Shown here: positions 7,098-16,125 of the stretch, in pieces
How positions within the stretch are numbered: the first letter of the stretch is position 1
Layout of the letters: each line of letters opens with the position of its first letter
Source: Corynebacterium sputi DSM 45148
GTDB taxonomy: Bacteria; Actinomycetota; Actinomycetes; Mycobacteriales; Mycobacteriaceae
DNA: 33,400 nucleotides
Direction of reading: 5' to 3'
NCBI RefSeq assembly: GCF_000427865.1
Contig: NZ_ATYV01000027.1
Span: 1-33,400, forward strand
The notes under the pieces: generated by a model
What the model was told of the DNA's origin: nothing
Databases searched by the model: none
The model's input: the letters and a program-made list of their open reading frames with translations, nothing else
Made by a program: the position numbers and the translations under genes

Positions 7098-8057
7098 TCA
7101 GAGGCTGGAACGGACGTTGTTCGCAGTCTCGGTGAGAGTGTGGGCGGACTTTTGGAGCAGGTCCAGTTCCTTCTCGGAGAAGGTGGTCTCGTGGATCGGG
7201 TGCGCGCCGTCAGCGTTGACGATGCACGGCACCGACAATGCGACGCCGTCGATTCCCTTGTAATCACTGAGAACTGGGGAGACCGGCAGGATCGAGTTGG
7301 AGTCCTGCATGATCGCCTCAGTGATCACGGCACCGGACAGTCCGATGGCGTAGTTCGTGGCGCCCTTGCCTTCGATGATTTCGTAGGCGGCGTTGCGGAC
7401 CTTTTCGGCAATGTCGTCAAGGTCCTCAGGCGCGAACACCTTCTTCCCATCGCGGGTCCACTCCAGCAGCGGCACCTGGCCGATGGTCGCGGTGGACCAC
7501 AAGGGGAATTCGGTGTCGCCGTGCTCACCGACGATGGATGCGTGGACTGAGCGTGGCGCGATGCCAGCCCTCTCGCCCAACAACCAGCGGAAACGGGAAC
7601 TGTCCAGCACACAGCCGGAAGCGAACATGCGGGCCGGGTCCGCGCCGGTCCGCTCAACGGCGAGCATTGTGAGGACATCACAGGGGTTGGTGACGATGAC
7701 GAAGATGGCGTCCGGAGACTGCTTCTTCAATTGCGGGATCATCGTGGCGAAGATCTTCGCGTTGGTTTCGATCAGCTCCAGGCGGGTCTGCCCGGGCTTT
7801 TGTGCGGCACCGGCGGTGACGACGATGACGCGTGAACCTGCGGTGTCGGCGATGTCAGCGGATCCGGTGACAGAACTGGAGCCGGTAAACATGGCCCCGT
7901 GTGCCAAGTCGAGCGCTTCAGCGCGGACCCGAGTTTCGTTGATGTCGTAGAGAACGACCTCATGTGCGGTGTGACGGATGAGCATGGCGTACGCGGTTGC
8001 AGATCCAACCGCACCCGCTCCCACCACGGTGACCTTTGATTTTTCTGCAGCAGCCAT
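7098..8057 (-). CDS. ldh: L-lactate dehydrogenase
   Basis: NAD-dependent interconversion of pyruvate and L-lactate in the cytoplasm. The 319-residue protein has the NAD fold start VTVVGAGAVGSATAYAM, an Asp for NADH (VVLYDIN), and the active-site loop GAAQKPGQTRLELI, whose Gln and Arg mark lactate rather than malate specificity. Also present are IVTNPCDVLT, the ASGCVLDSSRFRWLL segment and the catalytic-His motif GEHGDTEFPLWS. I chose the ATG at 8055-8057 (MAAAEKSK); a GTG 16 codons upstream is open but has no better support. GGAG sits only 2 nt before this ATG, so the exact start is uncertain. It converges with menJ and lies at the edge of an accessory block between menJ and menG. Confidence 0.94.
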   Translation of the reverse strand: MAAAEKSKVTVVGAGAVGSATAYAMLIRHTAHEVVLYDINETRVRAEALDLAHGAMFTGSSSVTGSADIADTAGSRVIVVTAGAAQKPGQTRLELIETNAKIFATMIPQLKKQSPDAIFVIVTNPCDVLTMLAVERTGADPARMFASGCVLDSSRFRWLLGERAGIAPRSVHASIVGEHGDTEFPLWSTATIGQVPLLEWTRDGKKVFAPEDLDDIAEKVRNAAYEIIEGKGATNYAIGLSGAVITEAIMQDSNSILPVSPVLSDYKGIDGVALSVPCIVNADGAHPIHETTFSEKELDLLQKSAHTLTETANNVRSSL

Positions 8058-8337
8058 AGCTCCATAGTTCCACCGGACGGGGGTTCGCTCCACCGGTTCA
8101 CACACGGTAGGGGGTAGCCGGACAACCGGGCGGTGGCCTCACCACGGAAGTCTCCGAGAATAAGTGAGCAACTGCACTACTACAGCGTTACCCCGACCAT
8201 GCGCAGGACCTTCACCAGGGGTCGCCGCATCGCGACGCATGCCCTGATCTGGCCACGATGGAACAAGGACCAGACTGGGCACCCCTTCGCACCTACGGCC
8301 TCCGCACGGGCGATGCGCAAGCCCGGGAATCAATTCA

Positions 8338-8366
8338 TTGTGTAATTCATGTCACACACTTATCGT
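8338..8366 (+). promoter_or_regulatory. Promoter with palindromic operator before the sugar transporter
   Basis: TTGTGT (8338-8343) and TATCGT (8361-8366) are separated by 17 nt and could be -35 and -10. The perfect inverted repeat TGTGT-N10-ACACA (8339-8358) covers the -35 and spacer, as a repressor or Crp/GlxR-type operator would. The rest of the 428-bp gap between ldh and the transporter (8058-8485) holds no supported gene. Confidence 0.45.
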
Positions 8367-8485
8367 TAAGGAAAATCAAATATCTCCGCTTTCCCCGATA
8401 TCCCCTCCTTCCCGCGTAAGACAGTTGACCCGGCTGGCCCGGGCCTCGTCGCGTGCCCGAAACAATCAGGAAAGGTTGGCTCGCC

Positions 8486-9991
8486 ATGAGCGACCAAGCA
8501 TCTGTAGCAGAAGACGACCCGTTGGGCGGAGCCCAAATGGATGATGGTGGAGACGCCAAAGGTGTCGTCCGCATCGCCAGCGTCGCCGCACTCGGCGGCC
8601 TCTTGTTTGGCTATGACAGTGCCGTAGTCAACGGAGCGGTCAATGCCCTCGGCCGTGTGTATGACATCAGTTCGGGTCTTCTCGGATTCGCCGTCGCCTC
8701 CGCCTTGATCGGAGCAGCAACCGGAGCGCTAACCGCGGGACGCATCGCCGACAAAGTCGGGCGTATCTGGGTGATGAAGATCGCGGCGGTGTTGTTCTTC
8801 TCTACTGCGATCATCTGTGCCCTAGCTCCTGAAGGCACGTTCGGACTATGGGTGTTCATCATCTTCCGCCTCATCGGCGGCGCTGGTGTCGGCTTCGCGT
8901 CTGTCATCGCACCGGCCTACATTGCGGAGGTCTCCCCGGCTCGAATCCGCGGCCGGCTGGGGTCACTGCAGCAGCTGGCGATTGTCTCTGGCATCTTCCT
9001 GGCGCTGCTGATCAACTCGATGTTGGCTCGAGCCGCCGGCGGCTCCGGAGAAACCTTGTGGTTCGGTCTTGAGGCGTGGCGCTGGATGTTCCTCGTTGTC
9101 GCATTCCCCGCCATCATCTACGGAGTGCTCGCTTTCACGATCCCGGAGTCTCCCCGATTCCTCGTCGCAAAGCAGCGAATTCCGGAGGCACGCAAGGTCC
9201 TCTCGCTTCTGCTCGGTGAGAAGAACATGGAATTCACCATCGACCGTATTCAGCAGAGCCTGGACGCCGAGAAGGATCCGTCCTGGAAGGATCTGAAGAA
9301 CAAGAAGACCGGCAAGATCTACGCGATTGTCTGGGTCGGTCTGGGTCTGGCGATGCTGCAGCAGTTCGTCGGTATCAACGTGATCTTCTACTACTCGAAC
9401 GTGCTGTGGGAGTCCGTCGGATTCGACGAGTCGCAAGCATTCACGTTCTCGGTCCTTACCTCGATCATCAACATTGCCACCACGATCGTCGCCATCATCT
9501 TCGTGGACAAGATCGGCCGCAAGCCACTGCTGATCATCGGTTCCTCGGGAATGATCGTCTCGCTGACCGCGATGGCGATCGTCTTCGGCGCCTCCCCGGT
9601 GGTGGACAGCGAACCGGTGCTCACCGGCGCCGGCGGACCGATCGCGCTGGTCGCAGCCAACGTGTTTGTCATTGCCTTCGGTATGTCTTGGGGCCCGATT
9701 ATGTGGGTGCTGCTCGGCGAGATGTTCCCGAACCGCATCCGCGCAGCCGCCCTGTCCCTGGCCACCTTCGGTCAGTGGATGACGAACTTCCTGGTGACAG
9801 TCTCTTTCCCGGGCCTGCGGGATATCTCGCTGGGAATGACCTATGGCATCTACGCAGTGTTCGCGGTGATCTCGCTGATCTTTGCCATCCGGTACATCCG
9901 AGAGACAAAGGGAATGACCCTGGAGGACATGGACAAGGTCCTCGACGAGCCCGCTGCCATCGGCAAGGCGAAGAAGCTCCAGGCGACCTAG
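8486..9991 (+). CDS. MFS sugar transporter (sugar porter family)
   Basis: A proton-linked uptake carrier of the sugar porter family (like XylE, AraE, IolT). The 501-residue protein has about 12 hydrophobic helices and the family signatures: LFGYDSAVVNGA in helix 1, GRIADKVGR in loop 2-3, AYIAEVSPARIRGRL, the PESPRFLV motif at the end of helix 6, QQFVGINVIFYYS in helix 7, the FVDKIGRK loop 8-9 motif, and RETKGMTLED after helix 12. The substrate cannot be read from sequence; inositol or a pentose/hexose are all possible. The ATG at 8486 (MSDQAS) is chosen because AGGAAAGG lies upstream and upstream residues are not family-like. It stands alone, with its own candidate promoter and terminator. 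Confidence 0.92.
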   Translation: MSDQASVAEDDPLGGAQMDDGGDAKGVVRIASVAALGGLLFGYDSAVVNGAVNALGRVYDISSGLLGFAVASALIGAATGALTAGRIADKVGRIWVMKIAAVLFFSTAIICALAPEGTFGLWVFIIFRLIGGAGVGFASVIAPAYIAEVSPARIRGRLGSLQQLAIVSGIFLALLINSMLARAAGGSGETLWFGLEAWRWMFLVVAFPAIIYGVLAFTIPESPRFLVAKQRIPEARKVLSLLLGEKNMEFTIDRIQQSLDAEKDPSWKDLKNKKTGKIYAIVWVGLGLAMLQQFVGINVIFYYSNVLWESVGFDESQAFTFSVLTSIINIATTIVAIIFVDKIGRKPLLIIGSSGMIVSLTAMAIVFGASPVVDSEPVLTGAGGPIALVAANVFVIAFGMSWGPIMWVLLGEMFPNRIRAAALSLATFGQWMTNFLVTVSFPGLRDISLGMTYGIYAVFAVISLIFAIRYIRETKGMTLEDMDKVLDEPAAIGKAKKLQAT

Positions 9992-10009
9992 TTTTTCCTC
10001 CGCCCCACT

Positions 10010-10043
10010 CCCCCAGGGCCGTGCGCTGCACGGCTGCCGGGGG
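10010..10043 (+). terminator. Terminator after the sugar transporter
   Basis: GCCGTGC (10018-10024) and GCACGGC (10028-10034) form a stem with a 3-nt loop, extended by flanking CCCC and GGGGG blocks with mismatches. The downstream sequence TCAGTTGTTT gives a modest U tract. It lies 18 nt after the transporter stop. Confidence 0.55.
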
Positions 10044-10070
10044 TCAGTTGTTTGCCTAGAGTAGGCACGC

Positions 10071-11975
10071 ATGAACAGCCGAAATAGTGGACGACAGCAC
10101 CCAAGAGGGTCTCGCTCCGGCGGACCCAGGCGCGGCGGTGGTCCCGGCAATCCGAATCGTGGCCGTCGCCCGGACGCTCAGTCCGCACGCCCCACTGGCA
10201 GTGACGTCGACCTGTCGAAATTGCTTCGGGACATCGACAACGCCGGCTACGGATCATACAAACGCCTCGGCGGTGGCACTTTCGATCTGCCACTGCCGGA
10301 TTCCGATGCCGTAGCCACCTTGCATATCGACCGCATCCAAGCGGATCCGTATGCACCCCCGTCACGGATGCGGGTATCGATCAGCACACCCACGTGTGCT
10401 TTCCCTGACGCCCTGCACCACGGTCCGCTGAACGAGTCTGCTCAGGCTCAGGTCGCCCTTTCCGACTTTCTTATTCGACGGTGGACCCGGTCGCAGAAGA
10501 CGCATCTGCCCGGCGGTAAAGGGAAAAGCACCGGAGGCCTCAGCATCGGCGGCGCCGGACAACAAGTTCTAGAGCGCACCGGTATCTCGGTGACACCCGA
10601 TCGAATCGAAGCCAGGGTCGACGTCAGCCTCCCCGCTGCAGGGCGACGCGTTTTAGGCCGCGAGGCAGAGCGGCTGCTCTGCGACACGATCCCCGCGATC
10701 GTGGCGGAGACCTTTCTCTACGAGAGGTTCAGTGGGGATCAGCGGCGGGCGGTTGAGGAGCACGTCGTAACGCTGCAGGAGCAGGAGTATCTGCGCTCCC
10801 AACTCGCAGTCAGGCGGCTCGTCGGATTCGTCGGAGACGGTTGCGTCCTGCCGAGGGCCGCTGGCGATTCTGATCTTCCGATGACCTCTGCCACCGCGGA
10901 GCCATTCCAAAGTCCGGAGTCACTTCGGGTCAGTGTCGAACTCCCCACCGGCCGCACCGTGACGGGCATGGGTATCCCGGAGGGAGTCACCGTCATCGTC
11001 GGCGGCGGGTTCCACGGCAAGTCGACCCTGCTTAGGGCGATCGAACGCGGGGTGTATCCACATATCGCAGGTGATGGTCGGGAGTGGGTCATTACCCGCT
11101 CCGATGCTGTCTCGGTCCGAGCAGAGGACGGGCGCCCGGCCACCGGCGTGAACATTTCCCCCTTCATCGACAACCTGCCCACCGGCGACGACACCAGGGC
11201 TTTCACCACCACAAATGCCAGCGGTTCTACCTCTCAGGCGACGAATCTGGTGGAGGCCACCGAAGCCGGCGCGACGGCGCTGCTCATCGATGAGGACACC
11301 TCCGCCACAAACTTCATGATCCGAGACGACCGAATGCGCCGCCTCATTCCGTCTGATCGCGAGCCCATTACCCCGTTTGTTGACCGCGTCCGGCCCTTGT
11401 ATGAGAGCCGTGGGGTGTCCACGGTGCTCGTCGCTGGAGGTTCCGGCGCTTTCTTCGGCGTGGCTGACCAGGTGATTGCCCTGGATACGTACGTGCCGGT
11501 CGATGTGACGGACAAAGCCCATTCGCTTTACGACGCCTCCCTATCCCCCACCTCCCACACCGAAACTCCGGACCAGAACCGGAACTCAGTCAGCTTCGAC
11601 TCCGCACCTCGGATTCCAGACGCAAAGTCACTGCGCTTGACCGGCAAGTTCCGCTCCGCGAAGGTCCGCGGTGCGCGTGCGATTCAATACGGGGACACCA
11701 CGATCGACATGGGCCTCGTTGCTCAATTGGTGGATTCGGAGCAGACCTCAGCGCTCGGGCTGGCGATGGACCGAATTGCCGACATTGCAGCTGAATCAGA
11801 CTCCGAGTCGGGCCTGAGCACTGTAGATCTAGTCGCGGAGCTATTTTCCCGGATCAGCGAGAGCGGCCTGGATGTTCTCTCCCCCAGTTCCGGTCATCCG
11901 GGTCACCTCGCGCGGCCGCGACCCCAGGAAGTGCACGCGGTGCTCAATAGGTACCGGAACCTGCGGCTGCGCTAG
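10071..11975 (+). CDS. Predicted ATPase of the ABC class (COG3044 / PF09818 type)
   Basis: A cytosolic P-loop ATPase without membrane helices, of a widespread family whose function is unknown. The 634-residue protein opens with a disordered Arg/Gly-rich stretch (about 1-40), then LLRDIDNAGYGSYKRLGGGTF, typical of the family. It has a Walker A motif GGGFHGKST (about 308-316) and a Walker B-like segment ALLIDEDTSATNFMIRDDRM, where the DED doublet and SATNFM are hallmarks. GGSGAFFGVADQVIALD follows. A stretch about residues 482-505 (HSLYDASLSPTSHTETPD) is encoded by the dispersed repeat and looks like an inserted linker. TAGAGT lies 8 nt before the ATG and no Shine-Dalgarno is evident. It is tail-to-tail with the aldo/keto reductase, their stops sharing CTAG. 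Confidence 0.88.
   Translation: MNSRNSGRQHPRGSRSGGPRRGGGPGNPNRGRRPDAQSARPTGSDVDLSKLLRDIDNAGYGSYKRLGGGTFDLPLPDSDAVATLHIDRIQADPYAPPSRMRVSISTPTCAFPDALHHGPLNESAQAQVALSDFLIRRWTRSQKTHLPGGKGKSTGGLSIGGAGQQVLERTGISVTPDRIEARVDVSLPAAGRRVLGREAERLLCDTIPAIVAETFLYERFSGDQRRAVEEHVVTLQEQEYLRSQLAVRRLVGFVGDGCVLPRAAGDSDLPMTSATAEPFQSPESLRVSVELPTGRTVTGMGIPEGVTVIVGGGFHGKSTLLRAIERGVYPHIAGDGREWVITRSDAVSVRAEDGRPATGVNISPFIDNLPTGDDTRAFTTTNASGSTSQATNLVEATEAGATALLIDEDTSATNFMIRDDRMRRLIPSDREPITPFVDRVRPLYESRGVSTVLVAGGSGAFFGVADQVIALDTYVPVDVTDKAHSLYDASLSPTSHTETPDQNRNSVSFDSAPRIPDAKSLRLTGKFRSAKVRGARAIQYGDTTIDMGLVAQLVDSEQTSALGLAMDRIADIAAESDSESGLSTVDLVAELFSRISESGLDVLSPSSGHPGHLARPRPQEVHAVLNRYRNLRLR
11525..11557 (+). repeat. Dispersed repeat copy 8 (variant core), inside the ATPase gene
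   Basis: GCTTTACGACG (11525-11535) differs from the core at two bases but matches the second arm of the nusG terminator copy. It is preceded by CATTC, as in the menC and UvrA-gene copies, and followed by 26 G-free C-rich bases. It encodes H-S-L-Y-D-A-S-L, the same frame as the copies in menC and menD. Confidence 0.6.
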
Positions 11976-12964
11976 AACTGAGCGGAGGCGACGTCCAGCG
12001 CCGTGACCTCGTCGTCGGAAAGCTGAAGCCGTGTTGCGGCGAGGAGCGCCGGAATCTGACTGGCGCGGCTGGCCGAGGCGATCGGGGCGGTGACGCCCTT
12101 GGCCAGCACCCACGCCAAGGCCACCGAGGTCGGCTCGGCGCTATGGCGGTCAGCGATCTCGACGAGGATATCCACGACTCCAAACGGGTCGGATCCCTTC
12201 TCCAGATAGCGCCGGACCATCGCTTCGCGAGCGGCGCCGGAGATATCGTCGGCCGAACGATACTTGCCGGTCAACAGGCCCGAGGCGAGCGAGAAGTAAC
12301 TGAACACGGCGACGCCGTATTCCTCGGCGATCCCCTGAAAGTCATTTTCGTAACCACTACGGGCCAGCAGGCTGTAGTCGGGCTGGATCGCTACTGGAAT
12401 GGCGCGCCGGTCGCGGACCTGGGCTGTTTCGAAGAACTCGCGCATGCGCTCTGGGCGGTAGTTCGACAGTCCGATGTACCGCACCCGGCCAGAGTCGACC
12501 AGGGCTGCGGCGGTGTCGACCTGGTCGATAATATCTACTGACTCATCGTCGAAGTGGTAGTAGTACAGATCAATCACGCCGGTCTGGAGCCGTTCCAGAG
12601 AATCATCGAGGTTCCGCAGGACTACGTCTCGGGTCAGGCCGGGGGCACTGCCCAGAGAGCCGACCTTCGTCGCCAAGACAATGTCCTCACGGTTGCCTCG
12701 GGTAGCGAGCCAGCTGCCAAGGACAGTCTCTGATTCGCCGCCAGAATGCCCTTCTGCCCACTGGGAGTACACGTCCGCGGTATCGATGAAGTTGCCGCCA
12801 CCTGCCACGAATGCGTCAAGAACGTCGAAGGATTCTTCCTCGGTGGAGGTCCATCCAAAGGTGTTGCCGCCGAGGTTGAGCGGGGTTATCTCCAGGTCGG
12901 TGCCCGGAATGGTCACCATGTGGAAGGGGTTCTGTGCCGGGTTATGGGGTGTCGCCTGTGTCAT
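11972..12964 (-). CDS. Aldo/keto reductase
   Basis: An NADPH-dependent oxidoreductase of the aldo/keto reductase superfamily. The 330-residue protein has the TIM-barrel family markers: LNLGGNTFGWTS near the start, NFIDTADVYSQW with catalytic Asp and Tyr, LATKVGS with the catalytic Lys, and VIDLYYYHFDDESVD with the active-site His. IGLSNYRPERM and a C-terminal NADP-binding part (ALAWVLAKGVTAPIASASRASQI) follow. The substrate is unknown. The ATG at 12962-12964 lies 7 nt after TACCGT (12972-12977) with no Shine-Dalgarno, so it may be leaderless; a start six codons upstream is less likely. It belongs to the accessory block between menJ and menG. Confidence 0.9.
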   Translation of the reverse strand: MTQATPHNPAQNPFHMVTIPGTDLEITPLNLGGNTFGWTSTEEESFDVLDAFVAGGGNFIDTADVYSQWAEGHSGGESETVLGSWLATRGNREDIVLATKVGSLGSAPGLTRDVVLRNLDDSLERLQTGVIDLYYYHFDDESVDIIDQVDTAAALVDSGRVRYIGLSNYRPERMREFFETAQVRDRRAIPVAIQPDYSLLARSGYENDFQGIAEEYGVAVFSYFSLASGLLTGKYRSADDISGAAREAMVRRYLEKGSDPFGVVDILVEIADRHSAEPTSVALAWVLAKGVTAPIASASRASQIPALLAATRLQLSDDEVTALDVASAQF

Positions 12965-13022
12965 GCGGCCCACGGTACCCACTCCCCGCCGACGCTATGC
13001 GAACTATGTTAGGTTTGCGGTC

Positions 13023-13556
13023 ATGTTGGATTCTACGCCGCTGCCACTATGAACCGGCCAGGCAATCCTTCGAGCGATGCGCCCCGAGGACGCAGCCGCA
13101 TACGCCGCCGGAACCGACGATCCGATGGTGCGCCAATTCGCTCACCTTCCGGAGCCGAAATACACCGAGGAGTCGGTGCGAACACTTATCCAGGGAACAA
13201 TTCAGGAAGGTCTAGACCGCGGAGATCTGGCAATGCTCACAATCGCGGACCCCACCAATGACGATTTCGCAGGTAGCCTCGTACTCTTCGACGTGGAAGG
13301 CGACTAGGTCGAGGTTGGCTTTTGGATTCATCCCGAACACCGCGGCGGAGGAAAGGCCGGAGCAGCGCTGAACCTTGCAGCGGACTTGGTCAGTCGAAGT
13401 GGATTCACCATGGTGCAAGCGAGAACAGTCCTCGACAACGAGGCGTCTCAACTCGTACTGGAACGGTCGGGCTTCCTTCGAGGAGACGCTGTTCGCGATA
13501 CAACCCCGTCGGGACAGGAAACTGTTCTGCTCCACTACCACCGCGATATTGAATAA
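13023..13556 (+). pseudogene. GNAT acetyltransferase with two in-frame stop codons
   Basis: One reading frame of 177 codons encodes a GNAT-family N-acetyltransferase but is broken by TGA at 13050-13052 and TAG at 13305-13307. Read through the stops it gives MLDSTPLPL, stop, TGQAILRAMRPEDAAAYAA, and, after the second stop, VEVGFWIHPEHRGGGKAGAA, which is the acetyl-CoA-binding motif, then ASQLVLERSGFLRGDAVRD. Both halves are in the same frame, so these are simple nonsense changes (CGA to TGA and, for example, GAG to TAG). TAGGTT lies 7 nt before the first ATG, a leaderless layout like neighbouring intact genes. The substrate is unknown. Readthrough or sequencing error cannot be excluded. Confidence 0.8.
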
Positions 13557-13572
13557 CGCGCGTCGAGCGGCT

Positions 13573-13620
13573 TCACTCTTGTGCGCCCAGGAACTGCCAG
13601 TGTTGCCTGAGCAAGAGTGA
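13573..13620. terminator. Inverted repeat between the pseudogene and menG
   Basis: TCACTCTTG (13573-13581) and CAAGAGTGA (13612-13620) are perfect complements with a 30-nt loop, between two convergent genes. It may be a bidirectional terminator, but there is no U tract. Confidence 0.4.
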
Positions 13621-13635
13621 TGTCTAGGAGGGTGT

Positions 13636-14325
13636 CTACTCCGGCTTGATGGCTGAATGCATCGCCGCGATACCGAAGGTGAGGTTCTGCCAGCCGCAGT
13701 CTTCCCAGCCATTGGCATTGATGAGGCGGGCGAGCTCTTCTTGCTTCGGCCATGCGCGGATGGACTCCGCGAGGTACACGTAGGCGTCCGGGTTGGAGGA
13801 CGCCGCCCGAGCGATCGCCGGCAGCGCCGCCATGATGCCGTTCATGTAGACGGACGAAAACACCGGGATGATCGGGGTGGAGAACTCCGCCACGGTAAGG
13901 CGCCCGCCGGGCTTGGTCACGCGCGCCAGCTCCCGCAAGCCCAGACCCGGATCGTTGATATTGCGCAGTCCCCAGGTGATGGTGACGGCATCGAAGGTGT
14001 TGTCGGCGAAGGGCAGGTTCATGCCGTCGCCGCAGACCTTCGGAACGTCTCGGTGCGCACCGGCGTGGAGCATGCCTCGGGAGAAGTCGCAGGCGACACA
14101 CCAGGCGCCATTCTCTGCGAGAGCCTCGGTAGAGATCGCCGTTCCAGCCGCGAGGTCCAGGACCTTCTCCCCCGGCTGCGGGTTCAACCGCTCCGTGATG
14201 CGCTTGCGCCAGTAGCGGTCGAGACCACCGGTCATCAGCGTGTTCGTGAGGTCGTATCGCTTGCCGACGGCGTCGAACATCGTCGACACCTCAATCGGCT
14301 TCTTGTCCAGGTTTGCCCTTGCCAC
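13636..14325 (-). CDS. menG: Demethylmenaquinone methyltransferase
   Basis: The S-adenosylmethionine-dependent methyltransferase that makes menaquinone from demethylmenaquinone, the last ring step. The 229-residue protein has the UbiE/MenG signatures: [27 protein letters not shown], the SAM-binding motif [37 protein letters not shown] and [16 protein letters not shown]. The start is GTG at 14323-14325 ([10 protein letters not shown]); TAGCCT (14333-14338) lies 7 nt upstream and there is no Shine-Dalgarno, so it may be leaderless even though mgtA ends 26 nt upstream on the same strand. It converges with the GNAT pseudogene. Confidence 0.95.
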   Translation of the reverse strand: MARANLDKKPIEVSTMFDAVGKRYDLTNTLMTGGLDRYWRKRITERLNPQPGEKVLDLAAGTAISTEALAENGAWCVACDFSRGMLHAGAHRDVPKVCGDGMNLPFADNTFDAVTITWGLRNINDPGLGLRELARVTKPGGRLTVAEFSTPIIPVFSSVYMNGIMAALPAIARAASSNPDAYVYLAESIRAWPKQEELARLINANGWEDCGWQNLTFGIAAMHSAIKPE

Positions 14326-14351
14326 AGAGGTAAGGCTACAACAGCGCCGGT

Positions 14352-15569
14352 TTAGTCCCGTCGCTCGCTCCGCTGGGTGGTGGGATGCTCTACGGTCGGG
14401 CGGTTTGAGGTCGGCTCCGTAATCGACGTGCGCCTACCCGCCGTCCGCTTGCGTGCCGGCACTCCGGAGACCGCCGCATAGTGATCGAGCAACTGCTCGC
14501 AGAGGCTCTCCCATGTCTTGCCTTCGACGGAGGCACGGCACACCGCGCGCAGGTCATCGCCGGAGATCTCCCCGGTCCAGCGGTCAACGGCGGCCGGCAG
14601 CAGGTCGGTGAAGCTATCCACTGGCAGCAGTTCGCCGTCGACGCCCACGTTGACCAGATCCTTCGGTCCGCCTGCATCCGGGGCGATCACGGGAACACCA
14701 GAAGCGTGGGCTTCTTGGACTGCCTGACAGAACGTCTCATACTCACCGGTATGAACGAACAGGTCCAGGCTCGCGAATGCCTCGGCCAACTTCTCGTCTC
14801 GGAGTTCACCGGTAAAGACAGCGGTAGGCATCCGATTTTCCAGGTCTGTGCGTTCGGGGCCGTCGCCGACGATGACAACTTGGACGTCGTCACGCTGAGC
14901 GATCCCCTCCAACCGGTGTGCCGACTTCTCTGAAGCGAGCCGCCCCACGAAGCCGACGATCGGCTTGCCCTCCGGTGACCACTGCTTCTGCAGCTCCTTC
15001 GAGCGCTTATTCGGGTGGAACCGGACACCGTCCACACCGCGCGCCCACTTGTGAATGTTCCGGATGCCATGCTCGTCGAGTTCGGCGATGGTGGCGCTGG
15101 AGGGGGCTAGGTTCCGGCAGCACATGTTGTGCAAGGTGCGGGCCCACCACCATGCCGCTTTCGACAGCAGCTTCAGGTCGTATGTGTTCGCGAACCCTGC
15201 GACATCCGTTTGGTAAATCGCCACCGAGGGCAACCCGGCGCGACGGGCAGCAACTGCGCCGGCACCGCCGAGTGCGAACGGTGAGGCCAGGTGCACCACG
15301 TCAGGCCGGAACTCTTTGAGGGTGCGCGGCAAGGTCAGGGTCGGCACGCCCACCGGGAGGGAATCGATCTTCGGCACCACTACGCTGGCCACGGTGACGA
15401 TGGGGAATCCCTTGTACTCGGTGATCTGGTGCTGCCCCTTCCGGGCGGCAGGGGCGATGACGATCGCCTCATGACCATGGGCCTTGAGATGGTCAAGCAC
15501 CCGCAGGATCGAGTTGGTGACCCCGTTCATGTTCGGCAGGAATGATTCGGCGACGACGGCTACACGCAT
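14352..15569 (-). CDS. mgtA: GT4 mannosyltransferase, MgtA/PimB-like
   Basis: A GDP-mannose-dependent family 4 glycosyltransferase at the inner face of the membrane. The corynebacterial protein at this locus, as I recall, transfers mannose to a glucuronosyl diacylglycerol or a phosphatidylinositol mannoside lipid on the way to lipoglycans. The 405-residue protein starts [21 protein letters not shown], with the acceptor-side loop, and has [16 protein letters not shown] at the start of the nucleotide-sugar domain. [13 protein letters not shown] follows, then EX7E-type [34 protein letters not shown]. The C-terminus is a basic disordered tail. The ATG at 15567-15569 has GAGG upstream; a longer frame upstream has no support. 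It sits 10 nt after a DUF3592 gene in the menD-menG unit. The exact lipid acceptor is inference. Confidence 0.85.
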   Translation of the reverse strand: MRVAVVAESFLPNMNGVTNSILRVLDHLKAHGHEAIVIAPAARKGQHQITEYKGFPIVTVASVVVPKIDSLPVGVPTLTLPRTLKEFRPDVVHLASPFALGGAGAVAARRAGLPSVAIYQTDVAGFANTYDLKLLSKAAWWWARTLHNMCCRNLAPSSATIAELDEHGIRNIHKWARGVDGVRFHPNKRSKELQKQWSPEGKPIVGFVGRLASEKSAHRLEGIAQRDDVQVVIVGDGPERTDLENRMPTAVFTGELRDEKLAEAFASLDLFVHTGEYETFCQAVQEAHASGVPVIAPDAGGPKDLVNVGVDGELLPVDSFTDLLPAAVDRWTGEISGDDLRAVCRASVEGKTWESLCEQLLDHYAAVSGVPARKRTAGRRTSITEPTSNRPTVEHPTTQRSERRD

Positions 15570-15579
15570 GCGGTGATCC

Positions 15580-16122
15580 TCACATCTTCGGTTCACTATC
15601 CGGTGACACCGGAATGGATTCGTCCTGATCAGCGGATGAACGGCGGGAAACACGGACGCTCCACCACCACACTGGTGCCGCGATCAGCATCCCGACGGCC
15701 AGGACCGACACCGCAGGAATCAATGCCAGCGTCCACCGACGTCCCTCGACCCGGACGAGATCTGGGTTCGATCGGTCGTACTCAACTCGCACCCGCTGGC
15801 CCTGTTCCAGGCCAACTGGGTACAACACGCCATTGGCGGGTGAGCGGTATTCGCCGCCTTTGTCGACAAAGTCGATGGTCGTCCGAAGCCCCTCAACCTG
15901 CCGGACGTTGGCCACGGCGTTGCCCGGCCCATCGGCCTGGATGGATCGGTCATCGAGCCATGCTCCCCACACCAGTGCCGAACAGGAGATGAACAGACAC
16001 CCGAGGATGAACACGATCGACTGTCGGATCTTTCGCGGCCAGTCATCGCGCAGCCACCGGCCGGCCTCAATGAGGACACCGGTGCGTTCACCGGCGTGGT
16101 CCCGGGGTCGACTGGTGGACAT
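15580..16122 (-). CDS. DUF3592-like membrane protein
   Basis: A 180-residue membrane protein with two hydrophobic segments, IVFILGCLFISCSALVWGAW (about 37-56) and LALIPAVSVLAVGMLIAAPVWWW (about 131-153). They flank an extracytoplasmic domain of about 75 residues. That domain (VANVRQVEGLRTTIDFVDKGGEYRSPANG, then LEQGQRVRVEYDRSNPDLVRVEG) is the pattern of DUF3592, an OB-like domain of unknown function. It begins 3 nt after the menD stop and ends 10 nt before mgtA, so all three are very likely cotranslated. The role is unknown; position suggests envelope lipid or quinone work, but that is guesswork. Confidence 0.8.
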   Translation of the reverse strand: MSTSRPRDHAGERTGVLIEAGRWLRDDWPRKIRQSIVFILGCLFISCSALVWGAWLDDRSIQADGPGNAVANVRQVEGLRTTIDFVDKGGEYRSPANGVLYPVGLEQGQRVRVEYDRSNPDLVRVEGRRWTLALIPAVSVLAVGMLIAAPVWWWSVRVSRRSSADQDESIPVSPDSEPKM

Positions 16123-16125
16123 CGG

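Noticed and set aside
8133..8345. Short open frames between ldh and the transporter
   Set aside because: Random composition, no start signal, and they overlap on both strands; the region looks like a promoter spacer.
8963..10150. Long antisense frame under the sugar transporter
   Set aside because: It is a shadow of a high-GC gene with clear sugar porter motifs on the plus strand.
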